Positions 33,671-44,450 of a stretch of 64,000 bases of DNA are shown one piece after another. The notes under the pieces are model-generated. The model made no database searches. It saw only the letters and a list, made by a program, of their open reading frames with translations, and had not been told where the DNA came from. The position numbers and the translations under genes are program-made. Every line of letters begins with the position of its first letter. The stretch's first letter is position 1. Origin of the DNA: Limnephilus marmoratus. Lineage: Eukaryota > Arthropoda > Insecta > Trichoptera > Limnephilidae. The stretch spans positions 434,001 through 498,000 of the forward strand of contig OU862920.1 of assembly GCA_917880885.1 (NCBI GenBank). The letters run 5' to 3'.

Positions 33671-34128
33671 ATTGGCGCAGCCGTATAAGTATAATTGTGT
33701 GAAAGTTACGCGTGCGAATAACAATTGGTGCTGGACACGGAAGACTAAGTCACTGCTGGAGTGACTTGCAGTTTTGGCAAGGAATCGGAAGAGATTCTGC
33801 TCGAGATTAAGGAGCATTTGGTTCCGTGGCTACGGGCTGAATAAGAAGATTTTTGTTTTAGGAACAGAAGTGAAATACCGCAAGGAGGCGATCTGGTTGT
33901 GGATCATTGGATTAATCAGAAGTTTCAAGGTCAAAACGGATCATTGGATTAATAGTTTCAAGGACGAATCTGTGGATCATTGGATTAATCAATTAATCAG
34001 AAGACAAGGATAAAACCCAGAGGGAGACCAGAAGAGTTCCTGAGATAAGTATTTTTGATTCTTTGAGAGGGATTATTTGTTATTGTTTTCTTGTTGATTT
34101 TTCTTTGCCGATTTATTTGTTGGGAGTT
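33671..34128 (+). other. Leader of LTR element 3 with primer site and tandem repeat
   Basis: Primer site TTGGCGCAGCCG starts at 33672. GGATCATTGGATTAAT occurs three times (about 33900, 33938 and 33973), a short tandem repeat of about 36-38 bp. Confidence 0.7.
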
Positions 34129-35379
34129 ATGGAATCGGGTAGAATACCACCGTTTTGCCATCTCTCCGGAGACTGGGGGTTGTTTCGACTTCGGATAGAG
34201 CAATTTTTCGTGATCCATGATGACAAAGCGTCTGTGGAGAAAAAACGGGCTTTTTTATTGAATCTCCTAGAATCAGAAACGTTGACCTTACTAATTAATC
34301 TGTGTTTTCCAAGTAAAGTAACGGACTTATCTTTTGATAAACTTTTAGCGCTTCTCGACAAACATTGTAACAAAAATCGTTCAGTTTTTAAAGAACGGGA
34401 GAAGTTTTTTTTAGCGAGGCAACAACAAGGCGAGACGATAAGAGATTTCGCGGTTAGACTTCGTTCTTTAGCAACGTATTGTCAATTCGAAACGAGGCTT
34501 GAAAAAAATCTTATAGACATGTTTGCAATCGGGTTGTTACCGGGGCGCGCGAAAGAGAAAATTTTTGTAGAAGGGCAAACGTTATCGTTTAATGAAATAG
34601 AAGGACTTGCAGTTAGTATGTCAACTTTGGATAGTGCTAATACAGTAAAATCAGAAGTAAACCTAGTAAAAAAACGAGTTACTAGCGATGGGGTCAAGCG
34701 AGATCAGCGTAGGGAACGATCGTCGAGCCCCAAGGGTAGTTTTAACACGAAACCAGCTTATAGGTTAGGATCAAATTCAGGAACGAATTTTAGATCACCC
34801 GTGGGTAGTGTTAAAAAACAGTGTTTTATTTGCAAAAGGAATGATCATCTATCGTTTGATTGTAAATTTCGTAATGCGAAATGTTTTAAATGTAAGGGCG
34901 TTGGGCATTTACAGAAATTCTGCAAGAATAATCCTATAAATCCCATTTTTGAAAATCACAGGGATAGTAAAGTTTTAGTTGCGTCAATTAGTCCGATTAC
35001 TGCTGAAATTGAAATTAATAACAAGAAGTTTACGGCAATGATTGATTCCGGTTCATCTTTATGTGTGATGCCGGAGGGTATGTTTAAACGACATTTTAGT
35101 TCAATCATTTTGTCACAAGACAAGCGGATTATTTCAGGTTATGGAAATAATCGTTTAAAAGTCGTAGGAAAGGCGATTTTTGATGTGAAATTTAAGGGTA
35201 GGAACAAAAATATTAATTTTATTGTAGTAATAAAAGGAACAGAATTAATTGTGGGAAGAGATTTTATGGAATGTTTCGATCTTGGGATAACTTCTCAGGA
35301 GACAATTAATTTAGTGACGCCGCAAATGAGGAATGGAGAAAAGTTTATTCACGGATTTCCGGAAGTTTTTTCTGACTAG
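34129..35379 (+). CDS. gag: Gag and protease of LTR element 3
   Basis: The first good ATG is at 34129 (GTTATGG); 416 codons. Gag capsid region at about residues 1-165, with the GxxIRDFAVRLRxLAxxC pattern near 34435. A basic Ser/Arg linker follows. Two CCHC knuckles, CFICKRNDHLSFDC and CFKCKGVGHLQKFC, lie at 34825-34920. The protease active site is DSGS (near 35045). Layout fits the mag-like/Gypsy group, as in LTR element 1, but the proteins are only distantly similar. The frame stops at TAG (35377-35379) just after PEVFSD. A short in-frame LGKFK follows, the usual protease-RT junction, so the stop lies where the polyprotein would normally continue. Confidence 0.88.
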   Translation: MESGRIPPFCHLSGDWGLFRLRIEQFFVIHDDKASVEKKRAFLLNLLESETLTLLINLCFPSKVTDLSFDKLLALLDKHCNKNRSVFKEREKFFLARQQQGETIRDFAVRLRSLATYCQFETRLEKNLIDMFAIGLLPGRAKEKIFVEGQTLSFNEIEGLAVSMSTLDSANTVKSEVNLVKKRVTSDGVKRDQRRERSSSPKGSFNTKPAYRLGSNSGTNFRSPVGSVKKQCFICKRNDHLSFDCKFRNAKCFKCKGVGHLQKFCKNNPINPIFENHRDSKVLVASISPITAEIEINNKKFTAMIDSGSSLCVMPEGMFKRHFSSIILSQDKRIISGYGNNRLKVVGKAIFDVKFKGRNKNINFIVVIKGTELIVGRDFMECFDLGITSQETINLVTPQMRNGEKFIHGFPEVFSD

Positions 35380-35930
35380 TTGGGTAAATTTAAAAAAAAA
35401 AAATTAGGTTTTTTTTGTTGTATTTTTTTTCTTGGGTTTTGTAAATTTTTAGGTGTCTTTTATAGTGAATAAAGACGCGGGTCCAAATTTTTTTTTTTTT
35501 TTTTTTTTTCAATGCTAGGCCGATCCTATTAACAATAAAAGTAAGTTGAGTCTGAATTAAAGTCAATAGTAAAAGACGGAATAAATTCTTCGATTAATTA
35601 GTGGGGAGTTTGCTTCCCCGAGAGTACCATTAAGTAGGAGGAAGGGTGATATCATTTTGATATTAGAGTTGTTTGTACATGGCGTTACTTAACAACTTCA
35701 CCGATCAGATTTGTTTGTAGAATTTGTTTGTACATGACGATACTTACAAGCTACCCGATCTCGTTCGTATTAGAATTTGTAGTACATGGCGTTACTCACA
35801 AATTATGCGTTCATTTTTTTTTTATTTTGGAAATTTTAGCTTTTTGTACATGGCGTTACTTAAGTGATAATTTCAAGATACCCGTAGCTTACGTTGGTAC
35901 ATGGCGATACCTTCGAGCTTTAGCTATAGG
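35380..35930 (+). repeat. Non-coding tandem repeats in place of the RT domain
   Basis: Runs of A and T (35391-35402 and 35489-35509) are followed by five degenerate copies of a unit built on TACATGGCGTTACTT at 35676, 35731, 35783, 35847 and 35898 (spacing 51-64 bp). No RT motif is present. A normal element would have roughly 1.5 kb of RT and RNase H coding here. Confidence 0.8.
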
Positions 35931-37583
35931 ATTGGGGTTGAACAAATTTTTTTCGGTTTGGTACGGAAGAGAATGACATTATGGGTAGACATTTTGTCAT
36001 TGATGAGGATTTTAGGGGAACACAAAAATATTCCAGTTTTAGCGGCTAACAGATTGCAGCGTTATGGAATTATATTAGCAGGATTTGCGTATAAGGTAGA
36101 ATTTGTTAAGTCATGTCATAATCATGCGGATTTTCTATCTCGGCTTCCGGTAGAAAATTCTCAAGAAGAATTTGAAGATGATTATGGATTAGATTTTGTG
36201 TGTTATGTAGATAAATGCGAGCACATAGATATCAAGCTCATTTCCACAGCTACAGAGACAGACACGGTTATTCAGGAAGTTTTAACGGGTTTGCGTAAGG
36301 GCTGGCCAAAACGAGTTGGTCGAGACGATGTACTGTGGAGATTCTGGGTTAAGAGAAACGAAATGTCCATAGTCAAGGATTGCCTTTTCTGGCAACATAG
36401 AATTGTCATTCCGAGTTCCTTACAAGAACATGTGCTAGAGTTATTACACAGATCTCATTTAGGAATAGTTAAAATGAAGGGCCTAGCAAAAGCTTATTTT
36501 TGGTGGCCATCACTGAACAATGACATTGAAAAAATGGTTCTAAAATGTGATGATTGCGCGGCTATGAGGCCGGCACCTTCTAAGAGTCATTTGTCAGTGT
36601 GGCCGAACCCTGGGGCAACTTGGAGTAGGGTGCATGTAGACTACTGCGAACCGGTAGCAGGAAAAATGTTTCTTGTAATTTGTGACGCTTTTTCCAAGTG
36701 GATCGATTGCTTAGAGGTTCCAAGGGCGGATTCGTTTAACACGATTAAGGAATTGAGAAGAATTTTCTCTAATTTTGGTAACCCTGATTGCATAGTTTCG
36801 GATAATGGAACAGCATTTTCTAGTGTAGAGTTTAAAGAATTTCTTAAAGAGAATAACATAGAATTTTTAAATTCACCGGTAAAATTCCCTCAGTGTAATG
36901 GACAAGCTGAAAATTCAGTTAGAACGGTAAAAAATTTTTTAAAAAAAATTATGGTTAGGAATAATTTTCCAGTAAATTATGTAAGTAGATTATGTGATTT
37001 TTTATCTGATTATCGAAATTCGCCACATTGCACAACGGGATTAGAACCGGCAGTCTTGATGTTTGGTAGGAGACTGAAATCAACCTTCAGTAGTTTAATT
37101 CCTAAAACCACTCAGGAAGATGTGTCAGAACAGAGAAAAATAGCTAACGATAATATAAAAAGGAGTCAAGATAATCAAATAAGGAATTATGGGGGCGTAA
37201 AAATTAGGAATTTACATGTTGGTCAAAAGTGTCTGGTCAAGGACTTCCGTCAGGTGAATAAAGTTGGTTGGGTTAGAGGTATTGTAGAAAGGAAAGTGGG
37301 TAAAAAAGTTTATATCGTTAGGATCTGTGGTACTCCGTTGACTTGGAAGAGACATATTGATCAGTTAAAGAGTTTATCTGTGAGATGGGAAGAGGAGAGT
37401 GAAGATAATAACCCACCCACCGCGTCTGAGGTCACGAAATGCGCTTCAGACGAGTTGGGGACCTCAGCTTTGTTGAAGGGGCTAACGTGGAGTTCTCTTG
37501 ATTTCAGATTACCAGCGGATGATCGAGAGCAAACTACTCAACTAAGACCTTGGGAAGGAAGGCTCCGTTCAAGGCGTTCATAA
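35931..37583 (+). CDS. pol: RNase H remnant and integrase of LTR element 3
   Basis: The frame is open from 35901, but the first 20 or so codons fall in the tandem repeat. Recognisable coding starts with the RNase H end (ILGEHKNIPVLAANRLQRYG near 36010; HADFLSRLP near 36125). Integrase is complete: HHCC zinc site (HRSHLG near 36449; CDDC near 36547), D-D-E in VDYC (36639), SDNGTAF (36799) and NGQAENS (36898-36917). A basic C-terminal region follows. With no RT this product cannot be made as a normal polyprotein fusion. It has no good start codon context, so translation is doubtful although the frame is open for over 1.6 kb. Confidence 0.82.
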   Translation: MGVEQIFFGLVRKRMTLWVDILSLMRILGEHKNIPVLAANRLQRYGIILAGFAYKVEFVKSCHNHADFLSRLPVENSQEEFEDDYGLDFVCYVDKCEHIDIKLISTATETDTVIQEVLTGLRKGWPKRVGRDDVLWRFWVKRNEMSIVKDCLFWQHRIVIPSSLQEHVLELLHRSHLGIVKMKGLAKAYFWWPSLNNDIEKMVLKCDDCAAMRPAPSKSHLSVWPNPGATWSRVHVDYCEPVAGKMFLVICDAFSKWIDCLEVPRADSFNTIKELRRIFSNFGNPDCIVSDNGTAFSSVEFKEFLKENNIEFLNSPVKFPQCNGQAENSVRTVKNFLKKIMVRNNFPVNYVSRLCDFLSDYRNSPHCTTGLEPAVLMFGRRLKSTFSSLIPKTTQEDVSEQRKIANDNIKRSQDNQIRNYGGVKIRNLHVGQKCLVKDFRQVNKVGWVRGIVERKVGKKVYIVRICGTPLTWKRHIDQLKSLSVRWEEESEDNNPPTASEVTKCASDELGTSALLKGLTWSSLDFRLPADDREQTTQLRPWEGRLRSRRS

Positions 37584-37781
37584 AGGTCCCTCCCAGAGAA
37601 ACAGAAATATTTAAGTTGAAATATTTAAAATCATGTCTATGTTTGGTTGAATTTAGAGTATAAAATCATGTATAAATGAAATATTTAAAATCCTATTTTT
37701 TTTGTCAAATTGTATAACTTCTTTGAAAAGAACATGTCTTGTATTTATTGTAGCCAGGGCTTGAGGTTAGGTGGGGGAGGG

Positions 37782-38061
37782 TGTGATGTAGAGTAATTAA
37801 GTATTTCATATGGAAAGAATACGATAGATGGCGGTAAGCATGTAGCTTGCACCATAGCTCGCCAGATGGCATTGGCGTACAAGAAGCAGTCTCAGAGATA
37901 TACTTTGCGAGCTCCCGTGGCAAGGCTCCAGAGATTTACCTACCCCCGAATAGTAAACAGACGTAGCTAACCAGCTAGGTTATTCCAGTAAATAAACACT
38001 TTTATATTCAAAGAACCTTATTTAATAATTACTATCTGCCGAGGAAAGGGCAGACATAACA
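37782..38061 (+). repeat. 3' LTR of LTR element 3
   Basis: 280 bp, same sequence by eye as 33391-33670. Confidence 0.9.
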
Positions 38062-38691
38062 GTGTGTAAACAACATCTCTTACAAAGTCACAACAAATGC
38101 GGTACTAGATAAAAATAATACCTGGATACCTACTGGCTATTGAAGGATTTTAAGCTGGGAACCTATGCAGCTATTTATCATTCCCCAAATCAAAATGATA
38201 CAAAATTCTTAGATTTTTTTGAAGAATGGTGCCGTTAGCAAATAAATACAAGAGACTTGAAAATCATCTGTGGAGATTTTAATATTCAATATAAAAGGCA
38301 TATGATTACAAATCATCATAAATTGCCTGGGTAGGAAGCAACTTGTCAAAAATTATACAAGAATATGAAAAAACTCTAAAGCCATGATTAATTTGGTAAT
38401 TTCAAATGACGTTTACGCGGAAGTTAATGCTGCGGAAGAATTCAAAATCAATCTGATCACGAAACAATTATTACAAAAATTAGATATAATAGTCTGAAGC
38501 CTCAGGGAACACGAAGTATAATATATATACAGGAATAAAAAGAACTATAATAAGGATAAATTGTGTATGGCATTACAAAACAAAAAGTGGATCTGCGATA
38601 ACCAAGGAAATTCAGACAGAAAAGCCGATGAACTAATAGGACACCTGAAAACAGTAGTAAATGAACTAATGCCTACAACGAATATATCTTC

Positions 38692-39510
38692 TCTTATATA
38701 TAAAAATGAATCGCTTAATGTGTTGCTAAGCGCAAATCTCGAGATCAGCTGAACCGATTTCGCTAATTCTTTTTTTTTTCGAATATTCCTTGAAGTACGA
38801 GGGTGGTTCTTACGGAGAGAAAAATTAAGAAAATTGCACAGAAAAATGGATAATTTTAGAAAACCTATTACTAACCTAAACGACTATCGCACGTTTGACA
38901 GTACGCGTGTTTGAGAAGGATATTTTGCAAAACAATGATTGTTAAATAAAATTCTATTTTTGAAAATCTTTAAGTTGATAAATTTATTTAAAGTAGTTAC
39001 TCCCCTAATAGTTTGAATCGAATCAAGAATTTTAGATATTTTAAATAGGTACCTATGTTGGGTACCAAATTTAATATACATGAAAAATGGAGATTTGAAT
39101 AAAAATTGTAAAAGGTGGCACGCGGGCTGTTTAAAAATTGAATGTACTGGGATTGAATATATGGAACGCGGGAGGAGGGTTGGCGGTACGAGGGAGCGGT
39201 AAAGGGAAGAGGGAAGGCGGGGAAGGTGAAAGGCGAAGACGAGAAGGGGGGAGGGGAACCTGGGAGGGGGAGGGGAACGTGGGAGGGGGAGGAGAACTCG
39301 GGACAAGGGTTTGCGGGACGGGGAAGGGGGGGGGGGGGGGGGGGAGTGGGGAGAGGGAAGGTGGAGGTGATGGAGTGGGAACGCGAGAGGGGAAGAGGAC
39401 GCAGGAGAAGAAGGGGAGGCGGAAGGGAAACGGGACGAATGGAAAAAGAGACTCAGGGAGAAACAATTTCTTTATTAAATGGCATAGCAACGCATGCCGG
39501 GACCAGATAG
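38692..39510 (+). mobile_element. Helitron copy B1
   Basis: Starts TCTTATATATAAAAATGAAT and ends GACCAGATAG before a T, a worn form of the CTAG-T end. Shares the AATTGAATGTACTGGGATT core and the purine tract (39164-39450), including a G run of 17 or so near 39327. Inserted in LINE-B. Confidence 0.68.
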
Positions 39511-39819
39511 TATTTATATATAAAATGAATTCCTGTTTCCCTTGGTCACGCCTTCATTTCACTTTTTTTTAAAGTTTCCCAATACTTTGTAGAAGGTTCT
39601 TACGGGAAGAAAATTTAAGAAAATTGCTCAGAAAATTGGATAATTTCAGAAAACTTAACGACTATTTTAACTTCACACGTTTGACAGTTCGCGCGTTTGA
39701 CGAAATTGAATTGTGTTTTCGAACGTTTTTTTTTGTAAAAAAAGAATTATCTATGGGTTATTTAAATTATAGATATTTTAAATAGATACCTACGTTAGGT
39801 ACCAAATTTGATTGATTGT
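39511..39819 (+). mobile_element. Partial Helitron copy B2 (5' part only)
   Basis: Begins TATTTATATATAAAATGAAT directly after copy B1. Repeats the B1 block TTCTTACGG(G)AAGAAAATTTAAG and the GTTTGACAGT block. It lacks the purine tract and 3' end. Confidence 0.6.
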
Positions 39820-40103
39820 TCTTATAATATATAAAAATGAATATTTGTTTTGAATGAAAAGCGAAAATTTTAATAAAAAAATTGTAATAGGAGGCACGCG
39901 AAAATGTTTGAAAACTGAATGTACTGGGACTGTTATATGGAACGCGGTACGGGGATTGGCGGGACGGGGAAGTGGAAGAGGGGAGGGGGTAGGCGGGGAA
40001 GGTGGAAAGGGAACGCGGGAGGGGAAGGAAATGCGGGAGGGGAATAGGGAAACAATTTATTTCTTTAAAAATGGTATGTCAATGCATGCCGGGAACCAGC
40101 TAG
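39820..40103 (+). mobile_element. Helitron copy B3
   Basis: Starts TCTTATAATATATAAAAATG and ends GGGAACCAGCTAG before a T, the canonical 3' end. Short internal purine tract (39965-40050). Follows B2 head to tail. Confidence 0.68.
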
Positions 40104-41694
40104 TAGTATATTAAAAGATGCAAATAAATAGTATTCCTACGAAATCCCTAAATCTTCTACAAAAACAAAGGGATACAGCTTATAAAGCATGTAAAATACA
40201 ATTTCCAGAAGAAAGGTGGGAAACCTGTAAGAAACTTAGAAACATGTATAGGTGCAGAAATAAAACATACCAAAAATTCGTATTCGAGACTAAAAATTAT
40301 TACATCTCAAAGAGACTTAAGAAAAATGTGGACTACACTTAAAGAAATTATAAGTGGCAAACAGAGGGAAAACATTAAGGAAGTTCGGTTACCGATGGAG
40401 TTGAAGATGATAAAACTAAAATAGCCAAATTTAATACTAAGTGTCGAAAACATAAATAAGAGTATTTCATTATTCACAGATACTTCTTCTCAATCATCGG
40501 AAAGAAGAGAGAATAATAATATTTTCAGGTAACAGGGAGTATTTAATGAAAATTTTTAATACAATGACGCAAAAATCATCGACGTCTGGAATTACTATAG
40601 GCATAATTAAATTTAAGTAGTTGCACTAATAAATTAATCTGTGTTAAAGGGAATTTTCCCGCAGTCGTGGAAAACTTCCATAATAACACCAGTGCCCAAA
40701 ATAATAAATGCTAAAAATTTCGAAGACCTCAGAAAAATAAATGAATAACCTACATATGAACAAATACAAGAATCCATAGTTAAAGAAGAGATGAGAAAAT
40801 TTATTGAAAAAAAATAACATTCTTGTAAAACAGCAGGGTTTAGAAACAAATATTCATAATGGAAAACCAGTATGGATCAGAAGAAAAATACAATAGTAGT
40901 GTTCTTGGATTTTAGACGTGTTTTTGAAACGATAGACAGAGAAATACTAATAATAAAATTAAAAATAGAAAACAAAGAAACAAAATTGGAAATGCTATAT
41001 CTGAAGAACAACAAGTAAACCTCGGAGTTCCTCAAGGATCTGTATTGGGACCGCTCCTATTTATTAAGTATATATATTAATGATTTAGTGAAGTGCCTAA
41101 AGTACTGTTCTATCAAACTTTTGCTGATGACATACTTTTATATATTATACCAAATAATATCGAAGATGCATCGTCAAAAAAAGCTTTTTTTTAAAGAACA
41201 CTTCTTTTTTTTCTTCGAATAAACTGAAAATAAATGTAACTAAAAGTAAATTCATGGTATTAGAGAAGAAACTCAACGAAATTACTACCCTTAATATAGA
41301 AAATCAAAATATTGAAGAAGTAGAAGAAATTAAATACTCAGGAATCATAATCTATAACAAATTAAAACTAAACACTGACTTTGAAATGTTAAATTAAAAA
41401 ATTGCAGAAAAGATTAAAATGAAAAAGAAAAGTAGGATAGAGGGAAAGTTAGACGTCAAAACATGGAAATTGGTCTACAATACCACTGTAGCGTGTCACG
41501 TGAATTACTGAACAAGTGTAATCTTTCTGAGCAATAAAACCTAAGTAAAAAAAATTTAAAAGATTCAGAACGGTTCCATGCCAACTCAGAATTAAACCAT
41601 CTCAGAGACACCTCAGAAAGGTCTTACTTTTAGAATTGCCGGTAATCCTAACCTAACTTAATCAATATTTTTTTATCTTCACTCTTTAATGACC

Positions 41695-44275
41695 TTTGTT
41701 TTTGTTTTGTTTTTGTTTTTGAAATTTTTATTTAGATGTACGTAAACATTTTCATACATCTAGTGGGAAAATATAAAAAAAATACAATTTACAAAGTATG
41801 TACAGTAACGTTTACAAATACATTTTAAAAAAGAATATTAAATAAAAAAGATATCTAGACAAAAATACATTATAAAAGAATAAGATATGAGAATAACATT
41901 GGTAAATAATCAAAAACTATTTTTTACATATAATGCACATATCCTTCGAAAAGTGCTGAGACTTGAGGCTTCCTTTACGACATTTGGCAGACTGTTATAT
42001 AGTTTTTGCCCTTTATAAAATGGGCTATTTTGTGTGCACGAAAGTTTAGTTTCGGGAAGCCTAAAGTCTCTGCGTCTTCTCGTAGGATAATTGTGAACAT
42101 TTTCTTGAAACACAATTGTACTCTGCAGATAATTTGGGAGCATATTATTTTTAAGTTTGTAAATCATTGTTAATGTAATATATATTATATGTTGTTTTGT
42201 AGTCATCATATTTAAATTTTGTAACATAATTTTAACTCTAGTAAAAATGTTGCATTTTAAAATCATCCTCAACCCCCTATTTTGTATAACCTGTTCAGAT
42301 CAAAGTTATTTCTGATCCTTTTTAGGAATCCAACTTTTTTAGCAATTTTCTTTGTTATGTATTCTAAATGTTCGTCGAATTTCAGTTTGTCATCCAATAT
42401 TACACCCAGATATTTAATACTGTTAACCCTTTCTATGCTTTCGTTATCAATTTTTAGTATTGCCTGCTCGTTTCCACCTAGGCTATCCACAATTAAAAAC
42501 TTTGTTTTCGTTACATTCAGTTTCAGTTTGTTTTGGTGAAGCCAAAGCGCTACATAATTTAAATCAATTTGTATTTTTTCAATGGCGTCCTGTAAATTTT
42601 TTCTGGCTATTTTAACGTATCATCAGCAAATAGTTTAATTGAACAATGCTTTAACACTTTGATAATATCATTCATGTATATAATGAATAACAATGGACCT
42701 AAGACAGAACCCTGCGGAACGCCTTTATTAGTACTATGTGGTTCAGATGTTATACCACCATATTTTGTTATTTGTGTTCTTTCTGATAGGTAATCTACAA
42801 ACCACTTACTTTCTTTACCATTAATTCCAATGTTACTTAATTTTTTGATTAATCTATCTCTGTCGATTGTTTCAAATGCCCGCTTCAAGTCTAGAAATAC
42901 TGCAATAATTTTACTTTTTTTATCTCTAAAATTTTTCCACTCATCTACTACATAGTTAATAGCGGTTTCACACGAACATTTATTTCTAAAACCAGATTGT
43001 TGTGGAACTAATATCTGCTTGGCCTCAATATATTCAGTTAATTGCTCCTTTACAATGTGTTCCAGTATTTGTTCATATTTGGGTAAACAATTGATCGGCT
43101 TATAGTCGTCAAATTTTTTTGGGTTATCAATTTTCGGGATAGGAGTTATTATAGATGTCTTCCAAGTTTTGGGGAATACTCCACTATTCAAAGATTCATT
43201 GATAATTTGGACCATCGATTCGCCAATAATATGTATAGAGTCTTTGATTATATTTATTGTGATACCATCTGGGGATTCCTTCGACTTCATATTACTCAAC
43301 ACCCTCTTCAAGTACGGTAAATCTATATTTTTAAATTTAAATTCTTCATGGGTGCGTGTAGGCTCGTCTAGTTGGTTCTCAGGATGTTGTGGAATACTTT
43401 CGATTATAAGATCTATGCTCGAAATAAAATGCTTGTTAAATTTAGTCGCTATCTTTTCTACTTCAGTTCCATCTGGGAAATCAATTGACTTAACAATTTC
43501 TTTTTGTTTACCCTTTATGATTTCTTTTAGTGTTATCCAAAGTTTTCTTGGTTCATTCTGTTGTGTTTCTAATTTTTGCTTATAATAATCGCATTTATGT
43601 TGTTTAATTTGTTTGGAGTAAATATTACGAACTTTTTTATATGCATTCCATTTTTCATCTGATGGTTCCAATTTTGCCGCTTTATATGCATTATCTCTTT
43701 GTTGCTGAAGGTTGTGTAATGGTTTTGAATACCATTTATTCGTGTTTTTAAACTTAACCACTTTCATTGGCATAATTTTATTGACTGCTGTAGTCAAAAT
43801 ATTGACGAAGTTCTCTGCTTTGTCGTTTAGGTCATTTGATTCGGTAACTTGAGAAATACTATTTTGTAAAGTTTCACCAAAGTTTGTTTGATCATATTTC
43901 CTTTTATCTCTATGTGTAATCTCCCTTGATTCATTTTTAATTATACTCGTTTCAAATATTGTTAATATATTTTCGTGGTCTGATATTTTTGGAGTATCCG
44001 TAACATTAACATTCAAATAAAAATTATTTGTTATTACTAAATCAATAATGGTTGCTGATGTATTTGATATTCTAGTTGGTTTGGTCACAAGTTGTTTCAG
44101 TCCTAGATTATTCACTAAACTTTGAAGTCTATTACTGCAGGGATTTTTGGCTTTCATGTCAATGTTAAAGTCACCGGTTACATAAAATAAATCTTGATTT
44201 TTCATGTTATGAGGTGCTTCTGAGTTGGTTTCATTCTGAGTTGGCCGGTCACCAAATAAAATATACAATAAAAAA
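41695..44275 (-). pseudogene. LINE-C: jockey-like LINE with long EN-RT frame
   Basis: Minus strand. A long frame (about 44256-42607) runs from the second half of an APE endonuclease (VTGDFNID near 44165; a SATIIDLVITN block; ISDHE) through a linker (NLQQQRDNAYKAAK) to RT. RT motifs are ITPIPKI near 43133, VFLDLKRAFETIDRDR near 42885, GVPQGSVLGPLLFIIYMND near 42700 and FADD near 42620. A one-base loss just after FADD shifts the frame. A second frame (42490-42269) carries YLGVILDDKLKFDEH, and a third (42272-41910) the C-terminal end. The 3' end has a small hairpin and an AAAACAAA-type tail (about 41695-41760). The 5' end is truncated within the endonuclease, next to a T run and a long C run (44307-44328). 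Only two frameshifts are obvious, so it is younger than LINE-B. Confidence 0.85.
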
Positions 44276-44450
44276 AAAAAAAACGCATCTTGCCCCATCC
44301 CATCTCCCCCCCCCCCCCCCCCCCCCCCGTTGGTAAATATAATCGTGACGACAATTGCTCTTTCAGATTTACGAGTTGGGGGGCGCTAGAAAAAAAATAT
44401 TCTCAAAGTGGGCGGTGGGCAAAAAAAAGTTGGGAACCTATGATCTATAG

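Larger units (their letters stand above)
33391..38061 (+). mobile_element. LTR element 3: young Gypsy element lacking the RT domain
   Basis: 4,671 bp between two 280-bp LTRs that look identical (TGTGATGTAG...CAGACATAACA). The flanks are GTGTG (33386-33390 and 38062-38066), consistent with a 5-bp duplication, although the site is GT-rich. Primer site TTGGCGCAGCCG follows the left LTR; a GGTGGGGGAGGG polypurine tract precedes the right LTR. Gag-protease and integrase are open, but the RT and most of RNase H are missing, replaced by non-coding tandem repeats (35380-35930). It is inserted in LINE-B. Confidence 0.92.
33181..41640 (+). pseudogene. LINE-B: old LINE copy split by LTR element 3 and Helitrons
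   Basis: Pieces in order are endonuclease start (33184-33372; LLAHIEEV and MMSETCIT motifs), the rest of the endonuclease (38080-38320, GDFN region decayed), a linker (38580-38690), a QKQRDTAYKA linker block (40165-40340) and RT. RT motifs are VFLDFRRVFETIDRE (about 40899), GVPQGSVLGPLLFI (about 41024) and FADDILL (about 41119). LTR element 3 sits at 33391-38061 and Helitrons at 38692-40103. Many stops and frameshifts make it inactive. Its linker and RT resemble LINE-C, which lies tail to tail beyond 41690, so both belong to one jockey-like family. Confidence 0.75.
33042..44442. mobile_element. hAT-3: small hAT element expanded to 11.4 kb by nested insertions
   Basis: Outer ends CATAGGTTCCTAACG and its partner (reverse complement CATAGGTTCCCAACT) are inverted repeats. 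The 8-bp flanks ATCTATAG match exactly (33034-33041 and 44443-44450). Only about 140 bp at the left and about 160 bp at the right belong to the hAT itself. These are G/C-rich and non-coding. The left part holds a roughly 60-bp direct duplication (GGGCGTTTCAGAC...GGGGGGCGGTAG, 33080-33170). Everything between is inserted: LINE-B, LTR element 3, a Helitron array and LINE-C. The host repeat R1 continues on both sides, which supports the boundaries. Confidence 0.82.

Noticed and set aside
35676..35912. Spaced repeats resembling a CRISPR array
   Set aside because: Repeats are degenerate, spacing varies from 51 to 64 bp, and they lie inside a eukaryotic LTR element.
39138..39572. Long open frames on both strands in the Helitron purine tract
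   Set aside because: Gly/Arg/Glu or Pro/Ser repeats caused by purine strand bias. No conserved domain, and the same artefact appears in every copy.
43169..43585. Plus-strand 138-codon frame within LINE-C
   Set aside because: Shadow of the minus-strand RT coding, with no domain of its own.
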